This document shows, piece after piece, positions 33,986 through 43,708 of a stretch of DNA of 64,000 nucleotides. Position numbers and translations under genes: made by a program. The stretch is from Nocardioides exalbidus (GTDB lineage Bacteria > Actinomycetota > Actinomycetes > Propionibacteriales > Nocardioidaceae), in NCBI RefSeq assembly GCF_900105585.1, contig NZ_FNRT01000002.1, positions 2,852,001-2,916,000 of the forward strand, in the 5' to 3' direction. Numbering within the stretch: position 1 is the stretch's first letter; every line of letters begins with the position of its first letter. Below the pieces are notes generated by a model. It saw nothing but the letters and a program-made list of their open reading frames with translations, was not told where the DNA came from and ran no database searches.

Positions 33986-35476
33986 ATGTCCGAGAACTCC
34001 CAGCTCCTGCCCGCCGTCTCCTCGTTCCTGTCCTCGCCGCGCCAGCTCCTCATCGACGGTGAGTGGGTCGACGCGAAGGACGGCAAGACCTTCGACACGA
34101 TCAACCCCGCGACCGAGCAGGTCCTCGCGACGGTCGCCCAGGCGTCCGCCGTCGACGCCGACCGCGCCGTCGTGGCCGCCCGCAACGCCTTCGAGGCCGG
34201 CTCGCCGTGGTCGAAGATGAGCCCGCGCGACCGCTCGCACCTGCTGTGGCGCATCGGCGACATGATCGACGACCGCATCGAGGAGTTCGCGCAGCTCGAG
34301 TCGCTCGACAACGGCAAGAGCCTCGCCTCCGCCCGCGGCGACGCCGGCGTGGCCGCCGAGCTCTTCCGCTACTTCGCCGGCTGGGCCACCAAGATGGAGG
34401 GCACCACCATCCCGATGTCGGTGCCGGGTCGTGAGTTCCACGCCTACACCCGTCGCGAGGCCCTCGGCGTCGTGGCCGGCATCGTGCCGTGGAACTTCCC
34501 GCTCACCATGGCGGCGTTCAAGGTGATCCCGTCGATCACGGCCGGCAACACCGTCGTCCTCAAGCCGGCCGAGCAGACCCCGCTCACCGCGCTCTACCTC
34601 GGCCAGCTGCTGCTCGAGGCCGGCGTCCCCGCCGGTGTCGTCAACGTGCTGCCCGGCTTCGGTGACGCGGGCGCCGCGCTCGTCGACCACTTCGACGTCG
34701 ACAAGGTCGCCTTCACCGGCTCCACCGAGGTCGGCAAGAAGATCGCGGCCGGTGCCTCGAAGAACCTCAAGAAGGTCTCGCTCGAGCTCGGCGGCAAGGC
34801 CCCCAACATCATCTTCAACGACGCCGACCTCGAGGCGGCCATCGCGGGCGCCGCGCTCGCCGGCTACTTCAACGAGGGCCAGTGCTGCGTCAACGGCTCG
34901 CGCCTCTACGTCCAGCGCGACGTGTTCGACCAGGTCATCGAGGGTGTCGCCGCCGCGGCCAAGGCCATCAAGGTGGGCGACGGCTTCGACCCGAGCACCA
35001 CGATGGGCCCGCTGGTCTCGCAGGAGCAGCACGAGAAGGTCATGGGCTACGTCGCGGGCGCGGTCAAGGACGGCGCCAACATCGTCGCCGGCAGCCCCGA
35101 GCGGGCGGCCGAGACCGGCTACTTCTTCTCGCCGACCCTCATCACCGGCGTCACCGAGGACATGGCCGTGCAGACCGACGAGATCTTCGGCCCGGTCATC
35201 ACCGCCATCCCGTTCGACACCGAGGACGAGGTCGTCGCGGCCGCCAACAACACCGTCTACGGCCTCGCCGCCGGTGTCTGGTCCAAGGACCTCGGCACCG
35301 CGCACCGCGTCGGCAGCAAGCTGCGCGCCGGCACGGTGTGGCTCAACACCTGGCACGCCGACGACGTGACGCTGCCGCGCGGTGGCTTCAAGCAGTCCGG
35401 CTGGGGCCGTGAGCTGGGCTCGTTCGGCCTCGACGACTACACCGAGCTCAAGACCGTCATCGCCGAGCTCCGTTGA
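33986..35476 (+). CDS. Aldehyde dehydrogenase (NAD(P)-dependent)
   Basis: A 496-residue ALDH. Visible marks are PWNFPL, the cofactor motif FTGSTEVGK, the Glu motif ELGGKAPNI and the catalytic Cys in GQCCVNGSR. Closest by pattern to betaine/phenylacetaldehyde-type ALDHs, so the exact aldehyde is open. Its place in the uronate operon suggests it oxidises an aldehyde sugar or a catabolic semialdehyde, possibly one produced by the secreted oxidase encoded downstream. It has a good ribosome site (GGAAGG) before ATG 33986. Confidence 0.9.
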   Translation: MSENSQLLPAVSSFLSSPRQLLIDGEWVDAKDGKTFDTINPATEQVLATVAQASAVDADRAVVAARNAFEAGSPWSKMSPRDRSHLLWRIGDMIDDRIEEFAQLESLDNGKSLASARGDAGVAAELFRYFAGWATKMEGTTIPMSVPGREFHAYTRREALGVVAGIVPWNFPLTMAAFKVIPSITAGNTVVLKPAEQTPLTALYLGQLLLEAGVPAGVVNVLPGFGDAGAALVDHFDVDKVAFTGSTEVGKKIAAGASKNLKKVSLELGGKAPNIIFNDADLEAAIAGAALAGYFNEGQCCVNGSRLYVQRDVFDQVIEGVAAAAKAIKVGDGFDPSTTMGPLVSQEQHEKVMGYVAGAVKDGANIVAGSPERAAETGYFFSPTLITGVTEDMAVQTDEIFGPVITAIPFDTEDEVVAAANNTVYGLAAGVWSKDLGTAHRVGSKLRAGTVWLNTWHADDVTLPRGGFKQSGWGRELGSFGLDDYTELKTVIAELR

Positions 35477-36153
35477 TCGAGGGGTCGACTCCACCCGTGA
35501 ACGCCACTGACGTCCTGGGCGGCCACCGCATCGTGCCGGTGGTCGTCCTGGACGACCCAGCCAAGGCCGATGCCCTCGGCGCGGCCCTCGTGCAGGGCGG
35601 GCTGCCGGTCGCCGAGGCGACGTTCCGCACGCCGGAGGCGGCGGCGGTCCTGCGCCGCCTCGCGGCCAACGACGACCTCGTCGTCGGCGCCGGCACCGTC
35701 CTCACCGACCGCCAGGTCGACCAGGCGATCGAGGCAGGGGCGAAGTTCGTCGTGTCCCCGGGCCTCAGCGCGTCCGTCGTACGACGCTGCCAGGAGGCCG
35801 GCGTGCCGGTGATCCCGGGCGTCGCCACCCCGAGCGAGATCATGCTCGCCCTCGACCTGGGCCTCGACACCGTGAAGTTCTTCCCGGCCGAGGCCAACGG
35901 GGGACTGGCCACCATCAAGGCGCTGGCCGCCGCGTTCCCGCAGGTGCGCTTCATGCCCACCGGCGGGATCACCGTCGACACCGCCCCGGCCTACCTCGCC
36001 CACCCGTCCGTCGCCGCCGTCGGCGGCAGCTGGATGGTCGCCGGCGACCTGCTCAAGGCCGGTCGCTGGGACGACGTGGCCGCCACGTGCGCCGCGTCCA
36101 CCGCGCTCTATGCGCCCGACCTCCACCCGATCGCCCAAGGAGTGACTGCATGA
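35473..36153 (+). CDS. eda: 2-keto-3-deoxy-6-phosphogluconate (KDPG) aldolase
   Basis: A 226-residue KDPG/KHG aldolase, which splits KDPG into pyruvate and glyceraldehyde-3-phosphate. The Schiff-base Lys lies in TVKFFPAE and the catalytic Glu in PVAEATFRT; the phosphate loop is PTGGI. The start given is TTG 35473, which overlaps the ALDH stop as TTGA; GTG 35497 is a real alternative and would remove eight residues. It overlaps the KDG kinase start by 4 nt. Confidence 0.92.
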   Translation: MIEGSTPPVNATDVLGGHRIVPVVVLDDPAKADALGAALVQGGLPVAEATFRTPEAAAVLRRLAANDDLVVGAGTVLTDRQVDQAIEAGAKFVVSPGLSASVVRRCQEAGVPVIPGVATPSEIMLALDLGLDTVKFFPAEANGGLATIKALAAAFPQVRFMPTGGITVDTAPAYLAHPSVAAVGGSWMVAGDLLKAGRWDDVAATCAASTALYAPDLHPIAQGVTA

Positions 36154-37250
36154 CCATCGAGACCCGACCCGCCGAGGAGTGCGAGTTCGACATCGTCGCG
36201 CTCGGCGAGGTGATGCTGCGCCTGGACCCGGGGGAGGGGCGCATCCGCACCGCCCGCCGGTTCGAGGCGTGGGAGGGCGGCGGCGAGTACAACGTCGCCC
36301 GGGGCATGCGGAAGGTCTTCGGCAAGCGCGCCGGCGTCGTCACGGCGCTCGCCGACAACGAGATCGGCCACCTGGTCGAGAACCTCATCATGCAGGGCGG
36401 CGTCGACACCTCGCTGATCCGCTGGGAGAAGTACGACGGCATCGGGCGCACCGTGCGCAACGGCCTGAACTTCACCGAGCGCGGGTACGGCGTGCGGGGC
36501 GCGGTCGGCGTGTCCGACCGGGCCAACACCGCCATCGCGCACATGTCGCCCGGAACCGTCGACTGGGACGACCTCTTCGGTCGTCGCGGGGTGCGCTGGC
36601 TCCACACCGGAGGCATCTACGCCGCGCTGTCGGAGAACACCGCAGCCGTCGCCGAGGAGGCCATGGCCGCTGCCCAGAAGCACGGCACGGTCGTGTCCTT
36701 CGACCTGAACTACCGTCCCAGCCTCTGGGCGGGCATCGGCGGCCCCGAGTTCGCGCGTGACGTCAACACCCGCCTCGCCGGGCACGTCGACGTGATGATC
36801 GGCAACGAGGAGGACTTCACCGCCTCCCTCGGCTTCGAGGTCGCCCACGTCGACGAGAACCTCAGCTCGCTGCCCATGGACAGCTTCGAGGCCATGGTCG
36901 GCACGGTCGCGGAGAAGATGCCGTGGTTCAAGGTGATCGCCACGACGCTGCGCACGGTCCACTCGGCCAGCGACAACGACTGGCAGGCCATCGCGTGGTC
37001 CCCGGAGACGGGCGTGCTCGCCTCCACCCCGCGCGACCACCTGGGCATCTTCGACCGGGTCGGCGGCGGCGACGGCTTCGCCTCCGGCCTCGTCTACGGC
37101 CTGCTCGAGGGCGAGCCCCTCCAGCAGTGCCTCGAGCTCGGTGCCGCCCACGGCGCGCTGGCGATGACCACGCCCGGTGACACCTCCATGGCGACCCGCG
37201 AGGAAGTACGAGCGCTGGCCAGCGGTGGCAGCGCACGCGTGCGCCGCTGA
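36150..37250 (+). CDS. kdgK: 2-keto-3-deoxygluconate kinase (PfkB family)
   Basis: A 366-residue sugar kinase of the ribokinase/PfkB family. The start LGEVMLRLDPGEG, DLNYRPSLW and the GGGDGFASG active-site loop (usually GAGD) are visible. It would phosphorylate KDG to KDPG, feeding the aldolase encoded just before it. It is 20-50 residues longer than typical KdgK, mainly through a middle insert. ATG 36150 has AAGGAG and overlaps the aldolase stop. It ends the operon at a strong terminator. Confidence 0.88.
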   Translation: MTIETRPAEECEFDIVALGEVMLRLDPGEGRIRTARRFEAWEGGGEYNVARGMRKVFGKRAGVVTALADNEIGHLVENLIMQGGVDTSLIRWEKYDGIGRTVRNGLNFTERGYGVRGAVGVSDRANTAIAHMSPGTVDWDDLFGRRGVRWLHTGGIYAALSENTAAVAEEAMAAAQKHGTVVSFDLNYRPSLWAGIGGPEFARDVNTRLAGHVDVMIGNEEDFTASLGFEVAHVDENLSSLPMDSFEAMVGTVAEKMPWFKVIATTLRTVHSASDNDWQAIAWSPETGVLASTPRDHLGIFDRVGGGDGFASGLVYGLLEGEPLQQCLELGAAHGALAMTTPGDTSMATREEVRALASGGSARVRR

Positions 37251-37279
37251 CGCTGCCCCGAGCAGCACACCCCCGGACC

Positions 37280-37330
37280 AGGTCTGGGTGGTCGACCCCG
37301 TGCGGGGGATCGGCCGCCCAGGCCTGTTTT
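37280..37330 (+). terminator. Intrinsic terminator of the uronate operon
   Basis: A 14-bp stem (37280-37293 with 37312-37325, three G-T pairs) encloses an inner hairpin and is followed by TTTT at 37327-37330. This is one of the few terminators in the window with a T-run. It separates the operon from the secreted oxidase gene. Confidence 0.75.
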
Positions 37331-37357
37331 CATGTATCTGAACGATATTCGCAAAGA

Positions 37358-37364
37358 GTTCACA
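37358..37364 (+). promoter_or_regulatory. GTTCACA motif upstream of the oxidase promoter
   Basis: GTTCACA, preceded by GAACGATATTCGC and followed by a TGGACAGAGTTC run just above the -35. The same word is in the kdu and tautomerase control regions. It is a candidate site for the IclR protein at 26529-27326. Confidence 0.4.
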
Positions 37365-37380
37365 ATTCTGGACAGAGTTC

Positions 37381-37409
37381 TTGACTCTGTGTGACGGCCG
37401 TCATACGTT
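37381..37409 (+). promoter_or_regulatory. Promoter of the secreted oxidase gene
   Basis: TTGACT (37381-37386) and TACGTT (37404-37409) with a 17-nt spacer, a good actinobacterial housekeeping promoter. The leader is about 85 nt. Confidence 0.6.
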
Positions 37410-37499
37410 CAGGCCTGTCTCCACCCCGTGACTCCGTGAGCGCTGCCCGCACCCGCCGCCCATCGAGCTCCGGCCCCGCCGAGTCCTAGGGAATCGTTG

Positions 37500-40400
37500 A
37501 TGAACCTGCTCTCCAGATCTGCCCGCTGGCGCCCCTCCGGCCGCCGGCCCGGAGGAACCCGTCGCGCGCTGAGGCACCTCGTGGCGGTGACGGCCGCCGC
37601 TGCGGTGGCCTTCCCGCTGGCGACGGTCACCGCCGCGCCGGTCGCCGCCCTCGCACCCGCCGATGACGGCGTGCTGAAGGTGCTGCTCTTCTACACGAAC
37701 GACAACGTGCACGCCTCCGTGCCCAACACCCGCGCCGCCGTGCGCGAGATGGCCACCGCGCTGGGCACGCAGTACAACCAGACGGTCGACATCCAGGAGA
37801 CCAACCAGGCCAGCGCGTTCACCACGGACAACCTGGCCTCGAAGGACCTGCTGGTCTTCGCCCACACCGCGGGCGTGCTGTTCAACACCGACCAGCGCGC
37901 GGCCCTCGAGTCCTACATCCGCGGTGGCGGTGGCTTCGTCGGCCTCCACTACACGGCCTGGTCGCCGGACCAGACCGAGCACGACGTGAACCCGTTCTAC
38001 CGGCGGCTCGTCGGCGCGGCCGCGACCGGCCACCCCGAGCCCGCGGGCGGTTACCGCGGCACCATCTCGGTCTCCGACGGCACCAGCCCCCTGACGCAGG
38101 GCCTCCAGTCGCCCCTGTCCTACACCGACGAGTGGTACGAGTGGGACGTCAATCCCACGCAGAACGTCAAGACGCTGGTCACCGTCGACGAGTCGACGTA
38201 CAGCGGCGGGCGCATCGGCGAGGAGGGCACCTCCCACCCCGTCACGTGGTGCCAGAAGATCGACCAGGGTCGCTCGTGGTACTCCTCGCTCGGGCACCAC
38301 GCGACGACGTGGACCGCGGCCGACGACGGCAACGCGGACGACAACCGCGCCGACGACTTCGTGCGCAGCCAGCTGCGCTACGGCATGGCCTACTCGGCCG
38401 GCCTCCTGGCGGCCGACTGCTCGCCGCCGCAGAAGGACCAGCAGGGCGAGATGAGCGCGGTCACCCCGTGGCCCGTCATGCCGATCAACGCGGCCCTCAC
38501 CTCCGACGGCAAGGTCCAGTCCTTCGGATCCGTCGGCACGGGCTGCACCGACGCCAACCCCTACGACTACAGCGGCAACGACTGCGTCAGCCAGGGTGGC
38601 CAGACCCAGATCGACGTGTGGGACCCGAAGATCCCGCGGACGCTGGCCAACCTCGTCTCCGGCGTGGTGCCCAACGCGACCTACACCGACCTCTTCTGCT
38701 CGATGCAGGTGCAGATGCCGCACCGCCGCTCGACCTTCACGGTCGGCGGTGACGACAGCCTCGGCGGCAACGCCCCGAACGACGCCGCCATCGGTGTCAC
38801 CAGCTACTCCTCGGGTGCCGGCCTCAGGAACGAGGCGCCGATGAACTACCCGCGCTGGTACCCGACCGGCACGACGCTGCCCAGCGGTTCCATCGTGGTC
38901 CAGGGCGGCTCGCTGCGCGGCGGCCCCGGCGGCCCCGGTGTCCAGACGCCCGAGCTCTACGACCCCTCGCAGGGCAACTCGTGGAAGCTCCTCACCGGCG
39001 CCACCAGCGCCCAGGCCTACGGTGACGGCGCCGGTGCGCCGCAGGACGAGAACCGCTGGTGGTACCCGCGCGCCTTCGTCGCCCCCACCAACGGCAACGT
39101 CTTCACCATCACCGGCACCCAGATGTTCGAGCTCGACCCCTCCGGCAACGGTGCGGTCACCATGCGCGGCACCCTGGGCAACGGCAGCGGCAACCAGGGC
39201 ACCCTGGGCAACCCGGTCGGCGCCACGTCGACCGCGACGATGTACCGCCCCGGCAAGATCCTGCAGGTCGGTGGCGGCTGGTGGGCCAACGGCGGCGGCC
39301 CCGCCGGCGCCCGCGCCGGCTTCACCGTCGACATCTCCGGCGGCACCGCCAGCCCGGTGGTCACCGCGACCGACCCGATGAAGTACGCCCGCCACTGGGC
39401 GTCCTCGACGGTCATGCCCGACGGCAAGGTCATCGTCACCGGTGGCTCGCGCGACAACAACGGCCAGTCCGGCTACGTCACCAACGCCGAGATCTGGAAC
39501 CCGGACGCTCCCAGCGGCTTGCAGTGGACCGAGGTCAAGATCCCCTACGAGCACGCCCGGCTCTACCACTCGACCGCACTGCTCCTGCCCGACGGCCGGA
39601 TCATGATCGGCGGCGGCGGCGCTCCCGGCCCGCACAACTACACCGACGTCGAGTACTACTCCCCGGCCTACCTCTTCGACGGCAACACCCCGGCCGTGCG
39701 TCCGGTGGTCACCAACGCCCCGAAGCGGATCGGCTACAACGGCTCGTTCTCGCTGACGTCGGACAAGACGGTCGACCGGGTCACCCTGGTCCGCAACGGT
39801 TCGGTCACCCACGGCTTCAACAACGACCAGAACTTCCAGGACCTGGCCTTCACGACCAGCGGCAACACGGTCAACATCACCTCCCCGACGAACGCCAACT
39901 TCGCGCCCCCCGGCGCCTACATGGTCTTCGTGTGGAGCAACGGCACGCCGTCGGTCGCCAACATCGTCCAGATCGACCCGACGGTGAAGATGAACAAGCC
40001 GGCCCCCACGGTGGTCGACCAGTTCGAGTACCCGCGGATCCCGGCGTCCTACCTGTCGGGTGGCTACTCGACCGACGACGTCGTGGTGGCTGCGGGCAAC
40101 GGCCGGATGTCGCCCTGGAAGGTCGACAGCGAGGTTCGGCTCACGCGCGCCAGCGGCGGCAGCATGGGCGGCCTCGGCGGCACCGGCTACCACCTCGCGG
40201 TGGGCACCGCCGGCAAGCTGACCCGCACCATCAAGGGCCTCGACGTGGGCAAGGAGTACCGCGTGTCGGTGCGCTACGCCCGTGATAGCCGCACGGGCGG
40301 CACTGCGCCGGGCACGGCGACCCTCTCGGTCGCCAACCTCTCGCAGGCCCTGACGAGCACGACGGCCTCCACCGCCGCGTTCGAGACCTTCGCCGGGACC

Positions 40401-43352
40401 TTCGTCGCCACCGGGCGGCAGCAGGACCTGACGATCACCGGCAGCGGTGCCGCCGGCCTCGTCCTCGACGACCTCGTCGTCGTGGGCACGGGCCTCGGGG
40501 TCGCCGACGCCCAGGTGTCGTACCAGTTCGAGGAGGGCACCGGCACCACCGCTGCCAACACGGGCTCCGACACCACCGTCGGCGACGCGGTCCTGACCGG
40601 CACCACCGGCTGGAGCCCGTCCGGCGTCACCGGGGGATCGGTCGACCTCAAGGGCGGCACCGACAACGCCAACGCCGTGGACCTGCCCGACAACCTGCTG
40701 CAGAACGAGGCCGCGTTCACGACGTCGTTCTGGGTCCGCCCGGACGACATGACACGGCCGTGGACCGGTCTGTTCCACATCGGTGACGGTCTGGGCGACG
40801 CAGGCAGCTTCTTCCAGATCCAGATGCGGACCGAGGCCAACGGCCAGACGGGCCTGGCGGCGACCTTCAAGAAGAAGGGGAGCAGCCTCCAGGAACGGAC
40901 CTACGCGGTCCCGACCAAGGACGTCGTGCTCAACCAGTGGAACCACGTCGTCTTCACGCGGCAGGGTGCCACCGGCACGCTCTACCTCAACGGCGCCAAG
41001 ATCGCCACCAACCCCAACCTGACGCTCACCATGACCGACGTCGGTCCCACCACCAACAACTGGCTCGGTCGCAACGGCTTCCCGGACGCCCCCCTCGACG
41101 GGCGGGTCGACGACGTGCGTCTCTACACGTCCGCCTTGTCCGACGCCGACGTCGCCGGGATGTACGCCGACGGCACGGCGCTCAACACCACCACGACGGT
41201 CAGCGTCACGCCGGCCTCCCCGTCGCCGTTCAACACCCCCGTCACGGTGTCGGCGACGGTGAAGGACTCGGCCAACGCGAACCCGACCGGTGTCGCCGAC
41301 CTGTGGGTCGACGGCGAGAGCGTCGGCAGCCAGGTCACGGTCACCAACGGCCAGGTCTCCTTCCCGGGCGTCACGCTGAGCCCGCGTGCGCACACCATCG
41401 AGGTCCGCTTCACCGCGGCCGCCGGTTGGCGCGACTCGACCGGCACGGTCCAGCACACGGTGGCTCGTCCGCCGGTGGGTGAGGGCATCCCCGTCCACTA
41501 CAAGTTCGACGAGGGAACCGGCACCACGGCGGCCAACTCGGGATCCGACACGGCCATCGGCAACGCCACGCTCACGGGCAACGCGGACTGGTCGGCCGAC
41601 GGCAAGTACGGCAGCGCCGTCGCCCTGCCCGGCCAGGGTCACGTCAACCTGCCGAACGACGTCACGTTCGGCATGACCAAGGACATGACCATCTCCACCT
41701 GGATCCGTCCGACCGCCCTGCCGAACTGGACCACCCACGTCCAGATCGGCAAGGACACGACGGAGTTCCTGCTCCTGCAGTCCAGGACGGAGAACGGCCA
41801 GCGTGGCTTCGCTGTCACGATGCGCATGAACAACGGTGAGCAGTACCGCACCCAGCTGGACGGCAACACCGACCTGCCGCTCAACCAGTGGACCCACGTG
41901 GCCGTCACGCTCGGTGGGACGCCGAACGCCACCGGGACGTCCGTGCGGATCTACTTCAACGGCGTCCTGCAGAACGGTGGCAGCCGGGACAACATCCCGG
42001 TCACCATCGGTGACATCGCCGACGGCGGCACCACCGCCAACTTCATCGGCAACGGCAGCTGGAACGACCCCCGGCCGACCGAGCGAGTGGATGACTTCCG
42101 CATCTACGGCTACACGCTCAGCGAGCAGGAGGTCCAGGCGATCTTCAACGCGACGACCAACGCCTCACCGGTCGGTGCGCCCGACGCCTACGCCGCCACG
42201 GCGGGGGAGACCCTCTCGGTTCCCGCGCCCGGCGTCCTGGCCAACGACACCGACGCCGAGGGCAACACCCTCACGGCCGGTGACGTGGTGCAGCCCGCCA
42301 ACGGCGTGGTCGTGATGTCTGCCAACGGGTCCTTCACCTACAAGTCCGACGACGGCTTCTCCGGGACGGACACCTTCACCTACCGGGCCAACGACGGGAC
42401 GTCGAAGTCGGCGGCCACGACGGTGACCATCACGGTGACGGGCCAGCCGCAGACGCCCAACCGGGCGCCGGTGGCGGTGGACGACGAGTTCAGCACGATC
42501 TCCGGGGAGGCGCTGACCCTGGCGGCCCCGGGCGTCCTCGGCAACGACACCGACGCCGACGGCGACGTGCTGACCGCCACGGGTGCGACCCAGCCGATCA
42601 ACGGCACGGTCGTGGTGCGGGCGAACGGCTCCTTCACCTACACGCCCGACGCGGGCTTCGTGGGCAAGGACAAGTTCACCTACACCGCCCGCGACGCCGC
42701 ACTCGGCTCGACGCCGGCGAACGTCACGATCATCGTCAAGCCCACCGGCAACGGGGGCGGCAACGGTGGCGGCAACGGTGGCGGGACCGGTCCGGTCAAC
42801 TCCGCGGTGGCAGGCGCTTCGGCGTCCTACACCTACGGCCAGGCCGGCAGCTTCGTGGTCAGCGTCGCCCCGGCGACGGCCACCGGCAAGGTGGAGCTGG
42901 TCAGTGGCACCGACGTGGTGGGCACCGGCACGCTCGCCGCGGGCCAGGCCCGGATCGACCTCGCAGCCAAGGGCCTGATGCCCGGGACCTGGGCGCTCAC
43001 CCTCCGCTACCTCGGAGACGCCAGCCACAAGCCGTCGTCCTCGGCGGTCTCGGTCGTGGTCGCCAAGGTCGTGCCGGAGATGGTGGTCAAGGCGCCGTCG
43101 AAGGTGAGGAAGGGCAACCGCGCCACCATCCGGGTCGCCCTCGACGCGCCCGACGGCGTGGCGGTCAACGGTGACGTGACCTTCAAGATCGCGGGGGGCA
43201 AGACGCTCTCCGGGACGCTGAACGGCGGTCGGGTCTTCATCCAGCTGCCGAAGGCGAAGGGGAAGCGGATCAAGCTGACCGTGACCTACGCCGGGAGCGC
43301 GGCGGTGGAGTCCACCTCCGAGCAGCTGAAGATCCGGGTGCGCAAGCGCTGA
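37500..43352 (+). CDS. Secreted ThuA + copper radical oxidase (AA5-like) multidomain protein
   Basis: A 1950-residue secreted protein. Approximate layout: signal peptide 1-52; ThuA-like domain 58-305; galactose/glyoxal-oxidase-like kelch and early-set domain 312-835; beta-sandwich carbohydrate-binding-like module 838-1000; LamG 1003-1222; Ig-like 1230-1322; LamG 1330-1553; two cadherin-like repeats 1556-1745; Gly-rich linker; two Ig-like domains to the end. The oxidase has every active-site residue: Cys400 (FCSM) and Tyr454 (RWYPT) for the Cys-Tyr cofactor, Tyr689 and His690 (RLYHST), and His771 (SVTHGFNNDQ). It should oxidise a primary alcohol or aldehyde and make hydrogen peroxide. No sortase signal is seen. 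Substrate unknown; the context suggests a sugar. Confidence 0.88.
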   Translation: MNLLSRSARWRPSGRRPGGTRRALRHLVAVTAAAAVAFPLATVTAAPVAALAPADDGVLKVLLFYTNDNVHASVPNTRAAVREMATALGTQYNQTVDIQETNQASAFTTDNLASKDLLVFAHTAGVLFNTDQRAALESYIRGGGGFVGLHYTAWSPDQTEHDVNPFYRRLVGAAATGHPEPAGGYRGTISVSDGTSPLTQGLQSPLSYTDEWYEWDVNPTQNVKTLVTVDESTYSGGRIGEEGTSHPVTWCQKIDQGRSWYSSLGHHATTWTAADDGNADDNRADDFVRSQLRYGMAYSAGLLAADCSPPQKDQQGEMSAVTPWPVMPINAALTSDGKVQSFGSVGTGCTDANPYDYSGNDCVSQGGQTQIDVWDPKIPRTLANLVSGVVPNATYTDLFCSMQVQMPHRRSTFTVGGDDSLGGNAPNDAAIGVTSYSSGAGLRNEAPMNYPRWYPTGTTLPSGSIVVQGGSLRGGPGGPGVQTPELYDPSQGNSWKLLTGATSAQAYGDGAGAPQDENRWWYPRAFVAPTNGNVFTITGTQMFELDPSGNGAVTMRGTLGNGSGNQGTLGNPVGATSTATMYRPGKILQVGGGWWANGGGPAGARAGFTVDISGGTASPVVTATDPMKYARHWASSTVMPDGKVIVTGGSRDNNGQSGYVTNAEIWNPDAPSGLQWTEVKIPYEHARLYHSTALLLPDGRIMIGGGGAPGPHNYTDVEYYSPAYLFDGNTPAVRPVVTNAPKRIGYNGSFSLTSDKTVDRVTLVRNGSVTHGFNNDQNFQDLAFTTSGNTVNITSPTNANFAPPGAYMVFVWSNGTPSVANIVQIDPTVKMNKPAPTVVDQFEYPRIPASYLSGGYSTDDVVVAAGNGRMSPWKVDSEVRLTRASGGSMGGLGGTGYHLAVGTAGKLTRTIKGLDVGKEYRVSVRYARDSRTGGTAPGTATLSVANLSQALTSTTASTAAFETFAGTFVATGRQQDLTITGSGAAGLVLDDLVVVGTGLGVADAQVSYQFEEGTGTTAANTGSDTTVGDAVLTGTTGWSPSGVTGGSVDLKGGTDNANAVDLPDNLLQNEAAFTTSFWVRPDDMTRPWTGLFHIGDGLGDAGSFFQIQMRTEANGQTGLAATFKKKGSSLQERTYAVPTKDVVLNQWNHVVFTRQGATGTLYLNGAKIATNPNLTLTMTDVGPTTNNWLGRNGFPDAPLDGRVDDVRLYTSALSDADVAGMYADGTALNTTTTVSVTPASPSPFNTPVTVSATVKDSANANPTGVADLWVDGESVGSQVTVTNGQVSFPGVTLSPRAHTIEVRFTAAAGWRDSTGTVQHTVARPPVGEGIPVHYKFDEGTGTTAANSGSDTAIGNATLTGNADWSADGKYGSAVALPGQGHVNLPNDVTFGMTKDMTISTWIRPTALPNWTTHVQIGKDTTEFLLLQSRTENGQRGFAVTMRMNNGEQYRTQLDGNTDLPLNQWTHVAVTLGGTPNATGTSVRIYFNGVLQNGGSRDNIPVTIGDIADGGTTANFIGNGSWNDPRPTERVDDFRIYGYTLSEQEVQAIFNATTNASPVGAPDAYAATAGETLSVPAPGVLANDTDAEGNTLTAGDVVQPANGVVVMSANGSFTYKSDDGFSGTDTFTYRANDGTSKSAATTVTITVTGQPQTPNRAPVAVDDEFSTISGEALTLAAPGVLGNDTDADGDVLTATGATQPINGTVVVRANGSFTYTPDAGFVGKDKFTYTARDAALGSTPANVTIIVKPTGNGGGNGGGNGGGTGPVNSAVAGASASYTYGQAGSFVVSVAPATATGKVELVSGTDVVGTGTLAAGQARIDLAAKGLMPGTWALTLRYLGDASHKPSSSAVSVVVAKVVPEMVVKAPSKVRKGNRATIRVALDAPDGVAVNGDVTFKIAGGKTLSGTLNGGRVFIQLPKAKGKRIKLTVTYAGSAAVESTSEQLKIRVRKR

Positions 43353-43361
43353 CGACCAGCA

Positions 43362-43405
43362 ACGGGACGGGCCCCGGAGGAGAGATCCTCCGGGGCCCGT
43401 CCCGT
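43362..43405. terminator. Perfect 20-bp hairpin between oxidase and tautomerase genes
   Basis: Arms 43362-43381 and 43386-43405 are fully complementary around a GAGA loop. The convergent genes end on either side, so it probably terminates both. Confidence 0.85.
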
Positions 43406-43452
43406 CGTGCGTGCGGCTGGCGCCGAGCGTCAGCCGGCGGTGCGAGTGCCGA

Positions 43453-43677
43453 TCAGTCGTCGGCGAGCGCGGCGACCACGCCCGCGCGGCTCTCGTCCTC
43501 GCTGGCGAGCACGCCGCCGTTGGCCACGATGTCCGGGGTGATCTCGCTGAAGACCATGCGGACGTCCTGGCGGCGGGCGCCGAGGATCTCGACGGCGCTG
43601 TCGGCGACAGCCCGGGCGAACTCGCGGCGCTGCTCGACCGAGCGGCCCTTGAGCAGCTCGACGGTGATGTTGGGCAT
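43453..43677 (-). CDS. 4-oxalocrotonate tautomerase family protein
   Basis: A 74-residue protein of the 4-OT/tautomerase superfamily. After Met removal the catalytic N-terminal Pro (MPNITVELLKGRS) would be exposed. Members enolise keto acids. It is slightly longer than classic 62-residue 4-OT. Its promoter carries the GTTCACA word shared with the kdu operon, so it may act on a keto-deoxy acid of that pathway. This is inference. Confidence 0.87.
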   Translation of the reverse strand: MPNITVELLKGRSVEQRREFARAVADSAVEILGARRQDVRMVFSEITPDIVANGGVLASEDESRAGVVAALADD

Positions 43678-43708
43678 GGGTGTTCCCTTCGGGGAGTGGA
43701 TCGTGCAG

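Noticed and set aside
37401..41897. A 1498-residue minus-strand open frame opposite the secreted oxidase.
   Set aside because: It is Arg/Val/Gly-rich without any domain, and the plus frame has a signal peptide and oxidase motifs. It results from the third-codon GC bias of the real gene.
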